This document shows, piece after piece, positions 5,102 through 12,763 of a stretch of DNA of 13,618 bases. Origin of the DNA: JAAYWY01 sp050945275. GTDB taxonomy: Bacteria; Bacillota; DTU030; DUMP01. The notes beneath the pieces are model-generated. The model was given only the letters and a program-made list of their open reading frames with translations. It had not been told where the DNA came from and searched no databases. Made by a program: the position numbers and the translations under genes. The stretch covers positions 1-13,618 of the forward strand of contig JBMNSQ010000041.1 in NCBI GenBank assembly GCA_050945275.1. The letters are read 5' to 3'. Position 1 is the first letter of the stretch. Each line of letters opens with the position of its first letter.

Positions 5102-5110
5102 GTGACGCTA

Positions 5111-6259
5111 GTGCGTTGGCATATGTTTCTTAGGCGATGGCGGCGGGGCGCGCCGCTGGTAAAAGGTGTTTTTCTCATTGTTGCTGGTTTTATAGTGGTA
5201 AGTATAGGCGCAGCTGGTCTGCCCAAATTTAGCCTGCCACCGGTGGCTGTCCCTGCTTTAGCTGGCGGGGGTATTGTTTCTGGACAAGGACTAATAAAAC
5301 AGGTACTAGGTGCTTACCAGGTGGATTTCATTCGCGTGCTCGATCAAGGATTGCCTTTAGCCTGCCTAAGACAGGATCAAATGAATGGGAAAAGGACTGC
5401 AATTTTTGTTTTCCCATGGCTTAGCGGGAGTGGACCCAGAAACTTACAGCTAAGTCTGGAACCGTTAGAGTTGGTTCAGAGCGAATTGGCATGGTTCGAG
5501 CTGGCAGCTCGCGGCAGCCGCCGGTCTAAGGAGGAAAAAAACACCAATGAACCACTACCACTAGTTGAACACGAACCGCTGCCCACCACATCACCGGTGC
5601 AAGAACCTCCTCAGCCAGTACAACAGGTAGATGGTCCGCCGCGGATAGCTATCTACCATACTCATACATCAGAAGACTATGTACCCACTGCCGGTGCTAG
5701 CCATACCTACGGTAAGGAAGCAGGGATCGTGGCGGTGGGGCGTGAACTAAGAAAGACACTAGAAGAGCGGCATGGTATTTGCTGCTTGCACAATACAACT
5801 GTTCATGACGCACCTGTTTATCGTGAAGCTTATCTGCGCTCTGGAGAGACAGTGGCTAAGCTACTTCAAGATAACTCCGAGCTAGAAGTTGTTCTTGATA
5901 TCCACCGAGATGCTCCCACCAAGGATGCTGCTAAATCACGGGCTATGACCACTACCACTATTGATGACCAGTTAGTAGCTCGCGTTTATATTGTGGTGGG
6001 TACCGATCGGCTAGGTTTAGCCCACCCTAATTGGAAAAAGAATCATGAGTTTGCTCTTTCATTGCAACAACAGTTGGAAGCCTTATACCCTGGGTTATCC
6101 CGGGGCATCAAGATCGATACGGCTCGCTTTAATCAACAGTTACATTCCCGCCTAATCCTAATTGAGATCGGTGGTGAACATAACTCATTAGACGAAGCTA
6201 AGCGCACGGTTCCTCTGTTGGCCGATGCGTTGGCAGCCTGGTTCAGGAATCAGGACTGA
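5111..6259 (+). CDS. spoIIP: Stage II sporulation protein P (peptidoglycan hydrolase)
   Basis: SpoIIP cuts cell-wall peptidoglycan, with SpoIID and SpoIIM, so that the mother-cell membrane can migrate around the forespore during engulfment. This 382-residue protein has a short basic N-terminus, one membrane anchor (about residues 17-37, LVKGVFLIVAGFIVVSIGAA), a linker rich in Pro and Glu (about 145-175), and a C-terminal catalytic domain. Conserved family motifs are IAIYHTHTSEDY (about 179-190), VVLDIHRDAP (about 260-269), and the late RFNQQLHSRLILIEIGGEHNSLDEA. The start at GTG 5111 is chosen because AGGTG ends 6 nt before it; GTG 5102 lies inside that site. Its presence marks the organism as an endospore former. 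It precedes lepA as in Bacillus, but lepA has its own promoter, so the two may be expressed at different times. Confidence 0.9.
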   Translation: MRWHMFLRRWRRGAPLVKGVFLIVAGFIVVSIGAAGLPKFSLPPVAVPALAGGGIVSGQGLIKQVLGAYQVDFIRVLDQGLPLACLRQDQMNGKRTAIFVFPWLSGSGPRNLQLSLEPLELVQSELAWFELAARGSRRSKEEKNTNEPLPLVEHEPLPTTSPVQEPPQPVQQVDGPPRIAIYHTHTSEDYVPTAGASHTYGKEAGIVAVGRELRKTLEERHGICCLHNTTVHDAPVYREAYLRSGETVAKLLQDNSELEVVLDIHRDAPTKDAAKSRAMTTTTIDDQLVARVYIVVGTDRLGLAHPNWKKNHEFALSLQQQLEALYPGLSRGIKIDTARFNQQLHSRLILIEIGGEHNSLDEAKRTVPLLADALAAWFRNQD

Positions 6260-6264
6260 GACCA

Positions 6265-6311
6265 GCTACCGGTTGCCGCCACTTGAGCGAGATGATATAA
6301 TTTTCGGTAGC
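6265..6311 (+). promoter_or_regulatory. Sigma-A promoter of lepA within an inverted repeat
   Basis: TTGCCG (6273-6278) and TATAAT (6296-6301) are spaced by exactly 17 nt in the 76-bp spoIIP-lepA gap. This would give lepA and hemW vegetative expression independent of the sporulation gene upstream. The promoter is bracketed by GCTACCG (6265-6271) and CGGTAGC (6305-6311), which are perfect inverted copies. Confidence 0.65.
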
Positions 6312-6335
6312 AACCCCAGAGGAAGGCGGGAACCA

Positions 6336-8135
6336 ATGACGAGTACAGCCCATATCCGCAATTTTTGCATCATAGCCCATATTGACCACGGTAAGTCCAC
6401 CCTAGCTGATAGAATGTTAGAGCTAACGGGAGCTTTTTCGGCTCGAGAAATGCAAGAACAAGTGCTCGATCAGATGGACTTAGAGCGTGAACGTGGCATT
6501 ACAATCAAACTTACTCCTGTCCGTATGACGTATCGGGCGGAGGATGGGCAGGAGTATCAATATAATTTAATTGATACGCCGGGCCATGTAGACTTTAGCT
6601 ATGAGGTTTCGCGCAGCCTAGCTGCTTGCGAAGGGGCGTTGTTGGTGGTAGATGCCACCCAAGGAATCGAGGCCCAGACCTTAGCTAATGCCTACTTGGC
6701 GCTAGAACATGATCTAACCATTATCCCAGTTATTAATAAAATTGATTTACCGTCGGCTAACCCTGATATGGTTAAGAAAGAAATCGAAGAGGTATTGGGG
6801 CTGGATGCTGATTCAGCCTTAATTTGTAGCGCCAAGACCGGCGAGGGAGTGGACGCCATACTGCAGGCCATAGCTAAGCAAATTCCTCCACCGCAAGGAG
6901 AAGAAAAGGATCCCTTGGCAGCCCTTATCTTTGATTCTAAGTTCGATCCCTACCGTGGAGTTATCACTTATATTCGTGTCATGCAGGGCACCATTGGGCC
7001 AGGCCAAAACATTCGTCTATTGGCTACTGGTAAAGAGTATGAAGTGGATGAAGTAGGAGTTTTTGGTCGTGCTTTTGTCCCGGTTCAAGAGCTTAAGCCA
7101 GGTGAAGTAGGATATTTAAGCGCTAGCATAAAGAATATCCAGGATGCTGAGGTCGGTGACACTATTACCGATGTTAATCGGCCGATAAAAGAGCCACTTC
7201 CTGGCTACCGTCACCTACAGCCCATGGTGTACTGTGGTTTGTATCCCCAGGAAGCCAGTGATTACAATCTTTTGCGCGAATCTCTGGAAAAACTGAAGCT
7301 AAACGATGCTGCTTTAATATACGAGTTGGAGACTTCGGCGGCCCTAGGGTTCGGCTTCCGCTGCGGTTTCTTAGGACTATTGCACATGGAAATTGTTCAG
7401 GAACGGTTGGAACGAGAGTTTAATGTGCATATTATTGCTACTGCGCCCAACGTGGTATATGAAGTTACTAAAACTGACGGTGAAATTCTGCAAGTGGATA
7501 GCCCGGCCAAATTACCGCCACTTGCCGAAATCGAAAGTTTAGCCGAACCGTTTGTACGCGCTACTATTATCGTCCCCAGTGACTTTATTGGAGCGGTGAT
7601 GGAGTTGGCCCAAGAAAAACGAGGCAGTTATCATAACATGGAATACCTGGACGAGACGCGGGTCCTTATCACGTATGATTTTCCCTTGTCTGAGATTATC
7701 TTTGATTTCTTCGACCAACTTAAATCCCGAACCAGGGGCTATGCTTCCCTTGATTATGATTACCTCGGTCATCGCGCTAGCAATCTAGTAAAGCTAGACA
7801 TTCTGATAAACGGCGAGCCAGTGGACGCCCTATCAGTGATTGTCCATAACGAGCACGCTCAGCAGCAAGGGCGCAAGCTGGTAGAAAGACTACGAAGCCT
7901 CATTCCTCGGCAGTTGTTTGACGTACCCATTCAGGCGGCTATCGGTAGTCATATTTTAGCTCGCGAGACGGTCAAAGCGCTACGTAAGGATGTTTTGGCC
8001 AAGTGCTACGGGGGCGACATTACCCGTAAACGAAAACTGCTGGAGAAACAAAAAGAAGGCAAGAAACGAATGAAGCAAGTTGGAAACGTAGAAATACCTC
8101 AAGAGGCCTTTATGGCTGTATTGAAGGTGAAATAA
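6336..8135 (+). CDS. lepA: Elongation factor 4 (ribosomal GTPase LepA)
   Basis: LepA/EF4 is a ribosome-binding GTPase related to EF-G that acts on stalled or assembling ribosomes. The 599-residue protein is of normal length. GTPase motifs are in order: AHIDHGKST (14-22), RERGITIK (51-58), DTPGH (80-84) and NKID (134-137). They are followed by the EF-G-like domains II, III and V. The LepA-specific C-terminal domain ends YGGDITRKRKLLEKQKEGKKRMKQ...FMAVLKVK, which sets it apart from EF-G and TypA. An in-frame stretch reaches back to 6225, but ATG 6336 is preceded by GAGGAAGG and the protein then starts MTSTAHIRNFCIIAHIDHG like its relatives. The stop codon overlaps the hemW ATG by one base (TAATG). 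Confidence 0.97.
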   Translation: MTSTAHIRNFCIIAHIDHGKSTLADRMLELTGAFSAREMQEQVLDQMDLERERGITIKLTPVRMTYRAEDGQEYQYNLIDTPGHVDFSYEVSRSLAACEGALLVVDATQGIEAQTLANAYLALEHDLTIIPVINKIDLPSANPDMVKKEIEEVLGLDADSALICSAKTGEGVDAILQAIAKQIPPPQGEEKDPLAALIFDSKFDPYRGVITYIRVMQGTIGPGQNIRLLATGKEYEVDEVGVFGRAFVPVQELKPGEVGYLSASIKNIQDAEVGDTITDVNRPIKEPLPGYRHLQPMVYCGLYPQEASDYNLLRESLEKLKLNDAALIYELETSAALGFGFRCGFLGLLHMEIVQERLEREFNVHIIATAPNVVYEVTKTDGEILQVDSPAKLPPLAEIESLAEPFVRATIIVPSDFIGAVMELAQEKRGSYHNMEYLDETRVLITYDFPLSEIIFDFFDQLKSRTRGYASLDYDYLGHRASNLVKLDILINGEPVDALSVIVHNEHAQQQGRKLVERLRSLIPRQLFDVPIQAAIGSHILARETVKALRKDVLAKCYGGDITRKRKLLEKQKEGKKRMKQVGNVEIPQEAFMAVLKVK

Positions 8136-9268
8136 TGTCTAGGGGTCTGGCTTTATATATTCATATCCCTTTTTGTGTGCGCAAGTGTTATTACTGCGAT
8201 TTTGTATCTCGGCCTTATAGTTCAGCTATGGCTGATGTTTATATCAGCGCTCTAGAGAAAGAAGCCGAGTATTTTATCACCTCCTGGCCCCAGAGTCAGG
8301 GGGTGTCTTCAGTTTATATTGGTGGCGGCACACCGACGGTATTATCACCTCATGAGCTGGAGCGCGTGCTCCAAGTAGCAGCAGCTTTTCCTCAGACAGC
8401 AGCCATAGAATGGACAGTGGAAGCCAATCCCGGAACGCTAACAAAAGCCAAGCTCGCCCTTCTTAAGGCCGCCGGTGTTAATCGTTTAAGCCTAGGGGTA
8501 CAAAGTTTTGATGATACTGTTCTTAGCTTTTTGGGCCGTGTTCATAGTGCAGCCGAAGCCAAAATCGCGTGGGACTTGGCACGCTGTGCTGGGTTTGACA
8601 ATTTGAGCCTGGATCTTATGTATGCTATTCCCGGACAAGGTCTAGACGTATGGCGCCAAACTCTGCAAGAAGCTATCTCTTTGGCTCCTGATCATATATC
8701 TGCTTATAGCTTGATGATTGAAGAAGGTACCGAATTTGCCAAGCGCGGGCTTAAGCCCTGTTCGGAAGAGCTCGATTTGGCCGAGTATCAGGAGGCACAA
8801 GTTATGCTCGAGCAGGCTGGCCTATACCAATACGAAATTTCTAATTTTGCTAGACATGGTTATAGCTGCCGTCACAACTTAGTATATTGGCACAACGAAT
8901 CCTATCTTGGCTTAGGGCTAGCTGCTACTTCATATCTTGAGGGAGAAAGGCGTAACAATGTACAAGATATGACGTCATATGTTACTACTCTTTGGAATGG
9001 TCATTTGCCTATCGCTGAGCGCGAGGAAGCCACGCCGGAACTAGACCAGGCCGAAACAGTGATGTTGGCTCTTCGTTTAAAAGAGGGTTTGCCTCGCGAG
9101 CGCTTTTATCGTCGCTTCGGCCAAGATGTATATACCGCTTATTCCGAAGCCATTGACCGTCTTGCAGCTGCAGGCTTGGTAACCTTGAACGAACAGCGGT
9201 TGACTCTTACTACCAAAGGACTGCTGCTATATAACCAGGTGGCTTTGGCATTTTTGCCGCCTCGTTAG
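8135..9268 (+). CDS. hemW: Radical SAM heme chaperone HemW
   Basis: HemW is a heme-binding radical SAM protein thought to insert heme into respiratory proteins; it was long annotated as oxygen-independent coproporphyrinogen III oxidase (HemN). This 377-residue protein has the iron-sulfur cluster motif C14-x3-C18-x2-C21 in IPFCVRKCYYCDF, a GGGTP SAM-binding motif (63-67), and the HNxxYW heme-binding signature at 247-252 (HNLVYW), which separates HemW from true HemN. The C-terminal HemN-type domain (about 300-377) is present. Its ATG overlaps the lepA stop (TAATG), so the two are translationally coupled. The lepA-hemW-hrcA order is common in Firmicutes. Catalytic and heme-binding residues appear intact. 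Confidence 0.93.
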   Translation: MSRGLALYIHIPFCVRKCYYCDFVSRPYSSAMADVYISALEKEAEYFITSWPQSQGVSSVYIGGGTPTVLSPHELERVLQVAAAFPQTAAIEWTVEANPGTLTKAKLALLKAAGVNRLSLGVQSFDDTVLSFLGRVHSAAEAKIAWDLARCAGFDNLSLDLMYAIPGQGLDVWRQTLQEAISLAPDHISAYSLMIEEGTEFAKRGLKPCSEELDLAEYQEAQVMLEQAGLYQYEISNFARHGYSCRHNLVYWHNESYLGLGLAATSYLEGERRNNVQDMTSYVTTLWNGHLPIAEREEATPELDQAETVMLALRLKEGLPRERFYRRFGQDVYTAYSEAIDRLAAAGLVTLNEQRLTLTTKGLLLYNQVALAFLPPR

Positions 9269-9321
9269 CAGCTTTAATGCTACAGCGGTTTATAGTCGAG
9301 TTATCTATCGCGCAACTGTTC

Positions 9322-9350
9322 TTGACAAGGTCCTATATTGGTGTTATCGT
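9322..9350 (+). promoter_or_regulatory. Sigma-A promoter of the heat-shock operon
   Basis: TTGACA (9322-9327) and TATCGT (9345-9350) are separated by 17 nt and lie directly upstream of the CIRCE operator at 9362-9388, which would overlap the transcription start. Confidence 0.75.
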
Positions 9351-9361
9351 GAAAGGGATAG

Positions 9362-9388
9362 TTAGCACTCTCTTGAAGAGAGTGCTAA
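9362..9388 (+). promoter_or_regulatory. CIRCE operator (HrcA binding site)
   Basis: TTAGCACTC-N9-GAGTGCTAA is a perfect match to the CIRCE consensus. The heat-shock repressor HrcA, encoded immediately downstream, binds it, so the operon represses itself until heat or misfolded proteins inactivate HrcA. Confidence 0.97.
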
Positions 9389-9412
9389 CTGAAGATATTC
9401 TGGGGGGTGGGG

Positions 9413-10447
9413 ATGGTGCTCAGCGACCGTAAACGTCAAGTGCTTAAAGCCGTGGTGTCAGAGTATGTTAGCACCGCCGAACCTGTGGGATCGCGCACGC
9501 TCGTCCGCCGCCATAAACTTGGTGTAAGTACAGCTACCATCAGAAATGAGATGGCTGACTTAGAAGAGATGGGTTTTCTCGAACAGCCACATGTATCGGC
9601 TGGTCGGATACCGTCGGACCAGGGATATCGGTTTTACGTTGATAACCTGATGTCCCAAGACGAGCTTACTAGTTCCGAACGTGAATTACTAAACCAATTA
9701 GTCAAAACAAAAGTTCAAGAAGTAGATACTGTGCTGGCATCAGCTTCTCGAATGCTATCACAGATATCCAACTATGTTGGCTTAGTTACTAGTCCCCGTC
9801 TGATAAGTGATCGCTTGTCGGCGGTGAAACTAGTGCATTTAGAAAAGCAGCTGTCGTTGCTGTTATTGTTTACCGAAAGTGGCCTGATGGAAAGCCGGCT
9901 ACTGGTGGTACCGCCAGAGATAGAACCGCCCGATTTGGAAGGCTTAGCCACCTATTTTACCCGTAAATTAGTTGGAAAGCCCTTGGAAGAAGTGACCGAC
10001 CAACTGCTAGATCGGGTTTACACCGAACTGCTGGATGACTTTAGGCAGAGCCGCGATCTGCTGGCTCAAATTACGGAATCTGTATTATCTTGGCTAAGAC
10101 CAGGCAGTCGTGGCAGGGTGTATTTAGGAGGGGCCCACAATATCCTCAAACAGCCTGAGTTTCATAATTTAGATAAAGTACGACATCTGTTGGTATTGTT
10201 AGAAGAAGAACCGTTATTGTTACAGCTGCTTAAGCGTAGGCCGGGAATTACGGTAACTATTGGGCAAGAAAATGAGCTACCGGCCATGCGAGAATGTACC
10301 GTAGTATCGGCTACCTATACCGTCCGGGGACGTTCGTCTGGAACAGTGGCCGTACTAGGACCAACCCGTATGGACTATGGCCATGTGATGTCGATACTAG
10401 AGTACATGGCCTGTTGCCTAGAAGAAGTTTTTTCAGGTCAAGATTAA
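9413..10447 (+). CDS. hrcA: Heat-inducible transcription repressor HrcA
   Basis: HrcA is a dimeric repressor that binds CIRCE and shuts off chaperone genes. The protein has about 344 residues with an N-terminal winged-helix domain (about 1-70: SDRKRQVLKAVVSEYVSTAE, then PVGSRTL, STATIRNEMADLEEMGFLEQ, HVSAGRIPSDQGYRFYVD, all family hallmarks), followed by the GAF-like dimerisation domain. A YLGGAHNIL block and a C-terminal GP-x-RMDY block are also characteristic. The start is uncertain by a few codons: GTG 9407, ATG 9413 and GTG 9416 are in frame after a G-rich site (9402-9407). ATG 9413 is preferred. In Bacillus, GroEL helps HrcA fold, so chaperone supply controls repression. Here the neighbouring chaperonin is of another class. 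Confidence 0.95.
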   Translation: MVLSDRKRQVLKAVVSEYVSTAEPVGSRTLVRRHKLGVSTATIRNEMADLEEMGFLEQPHVSAGRIPSDQGYRFYVDNLMSQDELTSSERELLNQLVKTKVQEVDTVLASASRMLSQISNYVGLVTSPRLISDRLSAVKLVHLEKQLSLLLLFTESGLMESRLLVVPPEIEPPDLEGLATYFTRKLVGKPLEEVTDQLLDRVYTELLDDFRQSRDLLAQITESVLSWLRPGSRGRVYLGGAHNILKQPEFHNLDKVRHLLVLLEEEPLLLQLLKRRPGITVTIGQENELPAMRECTVVSATYTVRGRSSGTVAVLGPTRMDYGHVMSILEYMACCLEEVFSGQD

Positions 10448-10546
10448 AGTTTCTAAGCCAAGGGGGGATTGTAAACCTCGGGTATTTTACTAAGCTGCAG
10501 CCAGCGGCCGAGAGGCTGTATACTAGGAAGAAAGGGGTAGGTGTGA

Positions 10547-12127
10547 ATGAAGCAAGGAGCCGGGGGAGCCGAAGTGGACGAAAGCTTAGCTGCCCTGATT
10601 TCCAATGCCAATGCTATTCGGGCTATTGCCGCGGCGGTGGAAGGTACTATTGGGCCCAAAGGTCTAGACACCATGTTAGTTGACCGATTCGGTGAGATCA
10701 CTATAACTAACGATGGCGTCACTATTTTGGAGCAGATGGATGTTAACCATCCAGCCGCCCGGATGCTAATAAACGTTGCCAGGGCGCAGCAAGATGAGAT
10801 AGGGGATGGCACCACTACCTGTACTATTTTGGCTAAGGCCTTAATAAGTGAAGGTGTCAATCATGTGATCCGAGGGGTACCGGTGGTACGGGTAATCGAA
10901 GGCATGCGCTTCGGTGTGGAAAGGGCTCTAAAGATTATTAAGGAAAATGCTTCCTCTGTGGAGAGTTTGGACGATCCAGTGCTAAGGCGTATTGCCTATA
11001 TTGCTGGCCGGGAAAACGAAGATATCTCCGAACTGGTGGTGCAAGCGGCACAGCTAGTCGGGATCGAAAAGCTAAAAGATGACAACTTTCGCTTGGCCGA
11101 TACGGTATCAGCCCAAGAAGGAGCCGTTAATGAAGTGTTTATGGGTCTGGTGCTGGACCGTGAGCGGCTAAATACCCAGATGCCAGAAGAAAGGGAAAAT
11201 GTGAAAGTGCTAGTGCTGGATGATGCCCTCGATCCAGAGGAAATCGAAGAAGAAGCATTAGGTACGGAAACAGGTTTTAGTAAATACTTAGAGCTACAGG
11301 AAGAGTTTCGCCACAACCTTAATACTCTCATAGAGTTAGATATCGGCTTGGTACTTACGAGTCGTACGGTTCATACTATTGCCGAGGAGATGCTCACTGA
11401 CGCTGGCATCTTTGTGGTGGATCGTTTAGCTAGTGATTCGCTTCGTCAGGTGGCCGAACATACCGGGAGCCGGTTAGTAAAACGCTCGATTCTTAAAAAG
11501 CCTGCAGCGGAGCTTGAGACATACCTTGGTTTTGCTGGTCGAGTATATGAAGATGAGAAGCTTTGTCAAGTGCGTATTGTGGGCGGTCAGGGCAAACCAA
11601 TGGCTACTATTTTGGTCGGGGCCGCTACAGAAGAAGTGGTAGGGGAACGGCAACGGATAGCTCGTGATGCTGCCTCCTCTGTGCAGGCGGCAGTAAAAGG
11701 CGGTGTTGTTCCGGGCGGTGGGGCATTAGAGATAGCTGTGGCACGAAAGCTTGGAGCTTTCCGCCAAGAGAAAGCAGGTATGAGCGCCTATGGGGTCGAT
11801 GCAGTTGTAGAGGCCTTGAAAAAGCCGCTAGCTCAGATTGTAGCTAATGCAGGGTTTAATCCTTTAGAAAAGGCCGAAGAAGTATGGGCTGCTCAGATGG
11901 CCAATGACAATGTCCAACTGGGCATTGACTGCGATAAAGGCACGATAACGTCCATGGCCGATATTGGGGTGGCTGACCCGGCAGAAGTTAAGAGCTATGC
12001 TCTTAAGGCTGCCGGCGAAGTGGCCGAAGCTATTTTACGCATCGATACTATTATTAAGCGCAAGGATCCGGTGAGTCCTCCTGGGTCAGCTCAAGAGGGT
12101 AGCGACGTGGCCGCACTAGATTTCTAG
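10547..12127 (+). CDS. Group II-like (archaeal-type, 'group III') chaperonin
   Basis: This 526-residue ATP-driven folding machine resembles archaeal thermosome and eukaryotic CCT subunits, not GroEL. Visible motifs are TIGPKGLDTMLVD (34-46), ITNDGVTILEQMDVNHPAAR (about 53-72), GDGTTT (86-91), the catalytic Asp in RIARDAASSV (D374), GGVVPGGGALE (385-395) and LRIDTIIKRK (497-506). The apical region (about 195-320, with MPEERENVKVLVLDDALD and a segment that can form the helical protrusion) suggests a built-in lid, so no GroES would be needed. No groES lies nearby. The C-terminus is acidic and lacks the GGM tail of GroEL. The start ATG has AGGTG 5 nt upstream. Such bacterial homologues are known from a few Firmicutes such as Carboxydothermus, in the dnaK operon. 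The 99-bp gap to hrcA holds a GC-rich hairpin and no convincing promoter, so CIRCE control is likely. Confidence 0.93.
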   Translation: MKQGAGGAEVDESLAALISNANAIRAIAAAVEGTIGPKGLDTMLVDRFGEITITNDGVTILEQMDVNHPAARMLINVARAQQDEIGDGTTTCTILAKALISEGVNHVIRGVPVVRVIEGMRFGVERALKIIKENASSVESLDDPVLRRIAYIAGRENEDISELVVQAAQLVGIEKLKDDNFRLADTVSAQEGAVNEVFMGLVLDRERLNTQMPEERENVKVLVLDDALDPEEIEEEALGTETGFSKYLELQEEFRHNLNTLIELDIGLVLTSRTVHTIAEEMLTDAGIFVVDRLASDSLRQVAEHTGSRLVKRSILKKPAAELETYLGFAGRVYEDEKLCQVRIVGGQGKPMATILVGAATEEVVGERQRIARDAASSVQAAVKGGVVPGGGALEIAVARKLGAFRQEKAGMSAYGVDAVVEALKKPLAQIVANAGFNPLEKAEEVWAAQMANDNVQLGIDCDKGTITSMADIGVADPAEVKSYALKAAGEVAEAILRIDTIIKRKDPVSPPGSAQEGSDVAALDF

Positions 12128-12145
12128 ATTCTAGGGGGTAAAGCA

Positions 12146-12727
12146 GTGACTGAGGAACATCAACCAGTACAGCCGGACGTTGGTTTGGATAACATAGAAA
12201 ATGGTGGCGATGACAGCGAGGAACTGGAGGCCCGGTTAAAATTAGCCGAGGAGACGGCTGAGGGTTACTTGGCCCAGCTTACCCGTTTACAGGCTGATTT
12301 TGTTAATTTTCGCCGTCGGATAGAGCGTGAACGAAGTGAACAGATAAAGTATGCTAACGAACAATTGCTGCATAATATGCTTCCGGTGGTGGATAATTTA
12401 CAGCGGGCGCTTGACGCCGGAAAAGGTGAAGGTTCTTTAGAAGCAATGATGGAAGGTGTAGCCCAGGTTCTGAAGCAATTTCTCATGGTACTGGAAAAAG
12501 AAGGGGCAGTGCCGCTTGATCCCGGCATTGGTGAGCCGTTTGATCCTGAACACCAGGAGGCGCTTATGCGCGAAGAAGGGGAAGCGGAAGTTGTAGTTGA
12601 GGAGCTGCTAACCGGCTGGCGCTACCGAGACCGAGTGCTCAGACCTACGCTGGTAAAGGTGGGACCTAAGACAAAAGATCCGGAGGGTGAAGTTGAACCC
12701 GAAACCTTAGATGATGAAAACGAATAA
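12146..12727 (+). CDS. grpE: Nucleotide exchange factor GrpE
   Basis: GrpE releases ADP from DnaK and so drives its folding cycle. The 193-residue protein has an acidic N-terminus, a long coiled coil for dimerisation (about 22-75, with LQADFVNFRRRIERER), a helical region (LLHNMLPVVDNLQRAL) and a C-terminal beta domain with LLTGWRYRDRVLRPTLVKV, the GrpE signature. The acidic tail after residue 175 (EGEVEPETLDDENE) is short. Translation starts at GTG 12146, with AGGGGG 7 nt upstream and only 18 nt after the chaperonin stop, so it is in the same operon. dnaK begins 36 nt after its stop. Confidence 0.95.
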   Translation: MTEEHQPVQPDVGLDNIENGGDDSEELEARLKLAEETAEGYLAQLTRLQADFVNFRRRIERERSEQIKYANEQLLHNMLPVVDNLQRALDAGKGEGSLEAMMEGVAQVLKQFLMVLEKEGAVPLDPGIGEPFDPEHQEALMREEGEAEVVVEELLTGWRYRDRVLRPTLVKVGPKTKDPEGEVEPETLDDENE

Positions 12728-12763
12728 CGGAGACAGTTGGCATCAAGGAGGTAACGAGAGAAG

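Noticed and set aside
10448..10546. TATACT near 10518 as a promoter for the chaperonin gene
   Set aside because: No acceptable -35 box lies 16-18 nt upstream; the gene is more simply read from the CIRCE promoter.
10453..10860. Minus-strand 135-codon open frame opposite the chaperonin gene
   Set aside because: It is antisense to a clear, motif-rich chaperonin, and its product resembles no known family.
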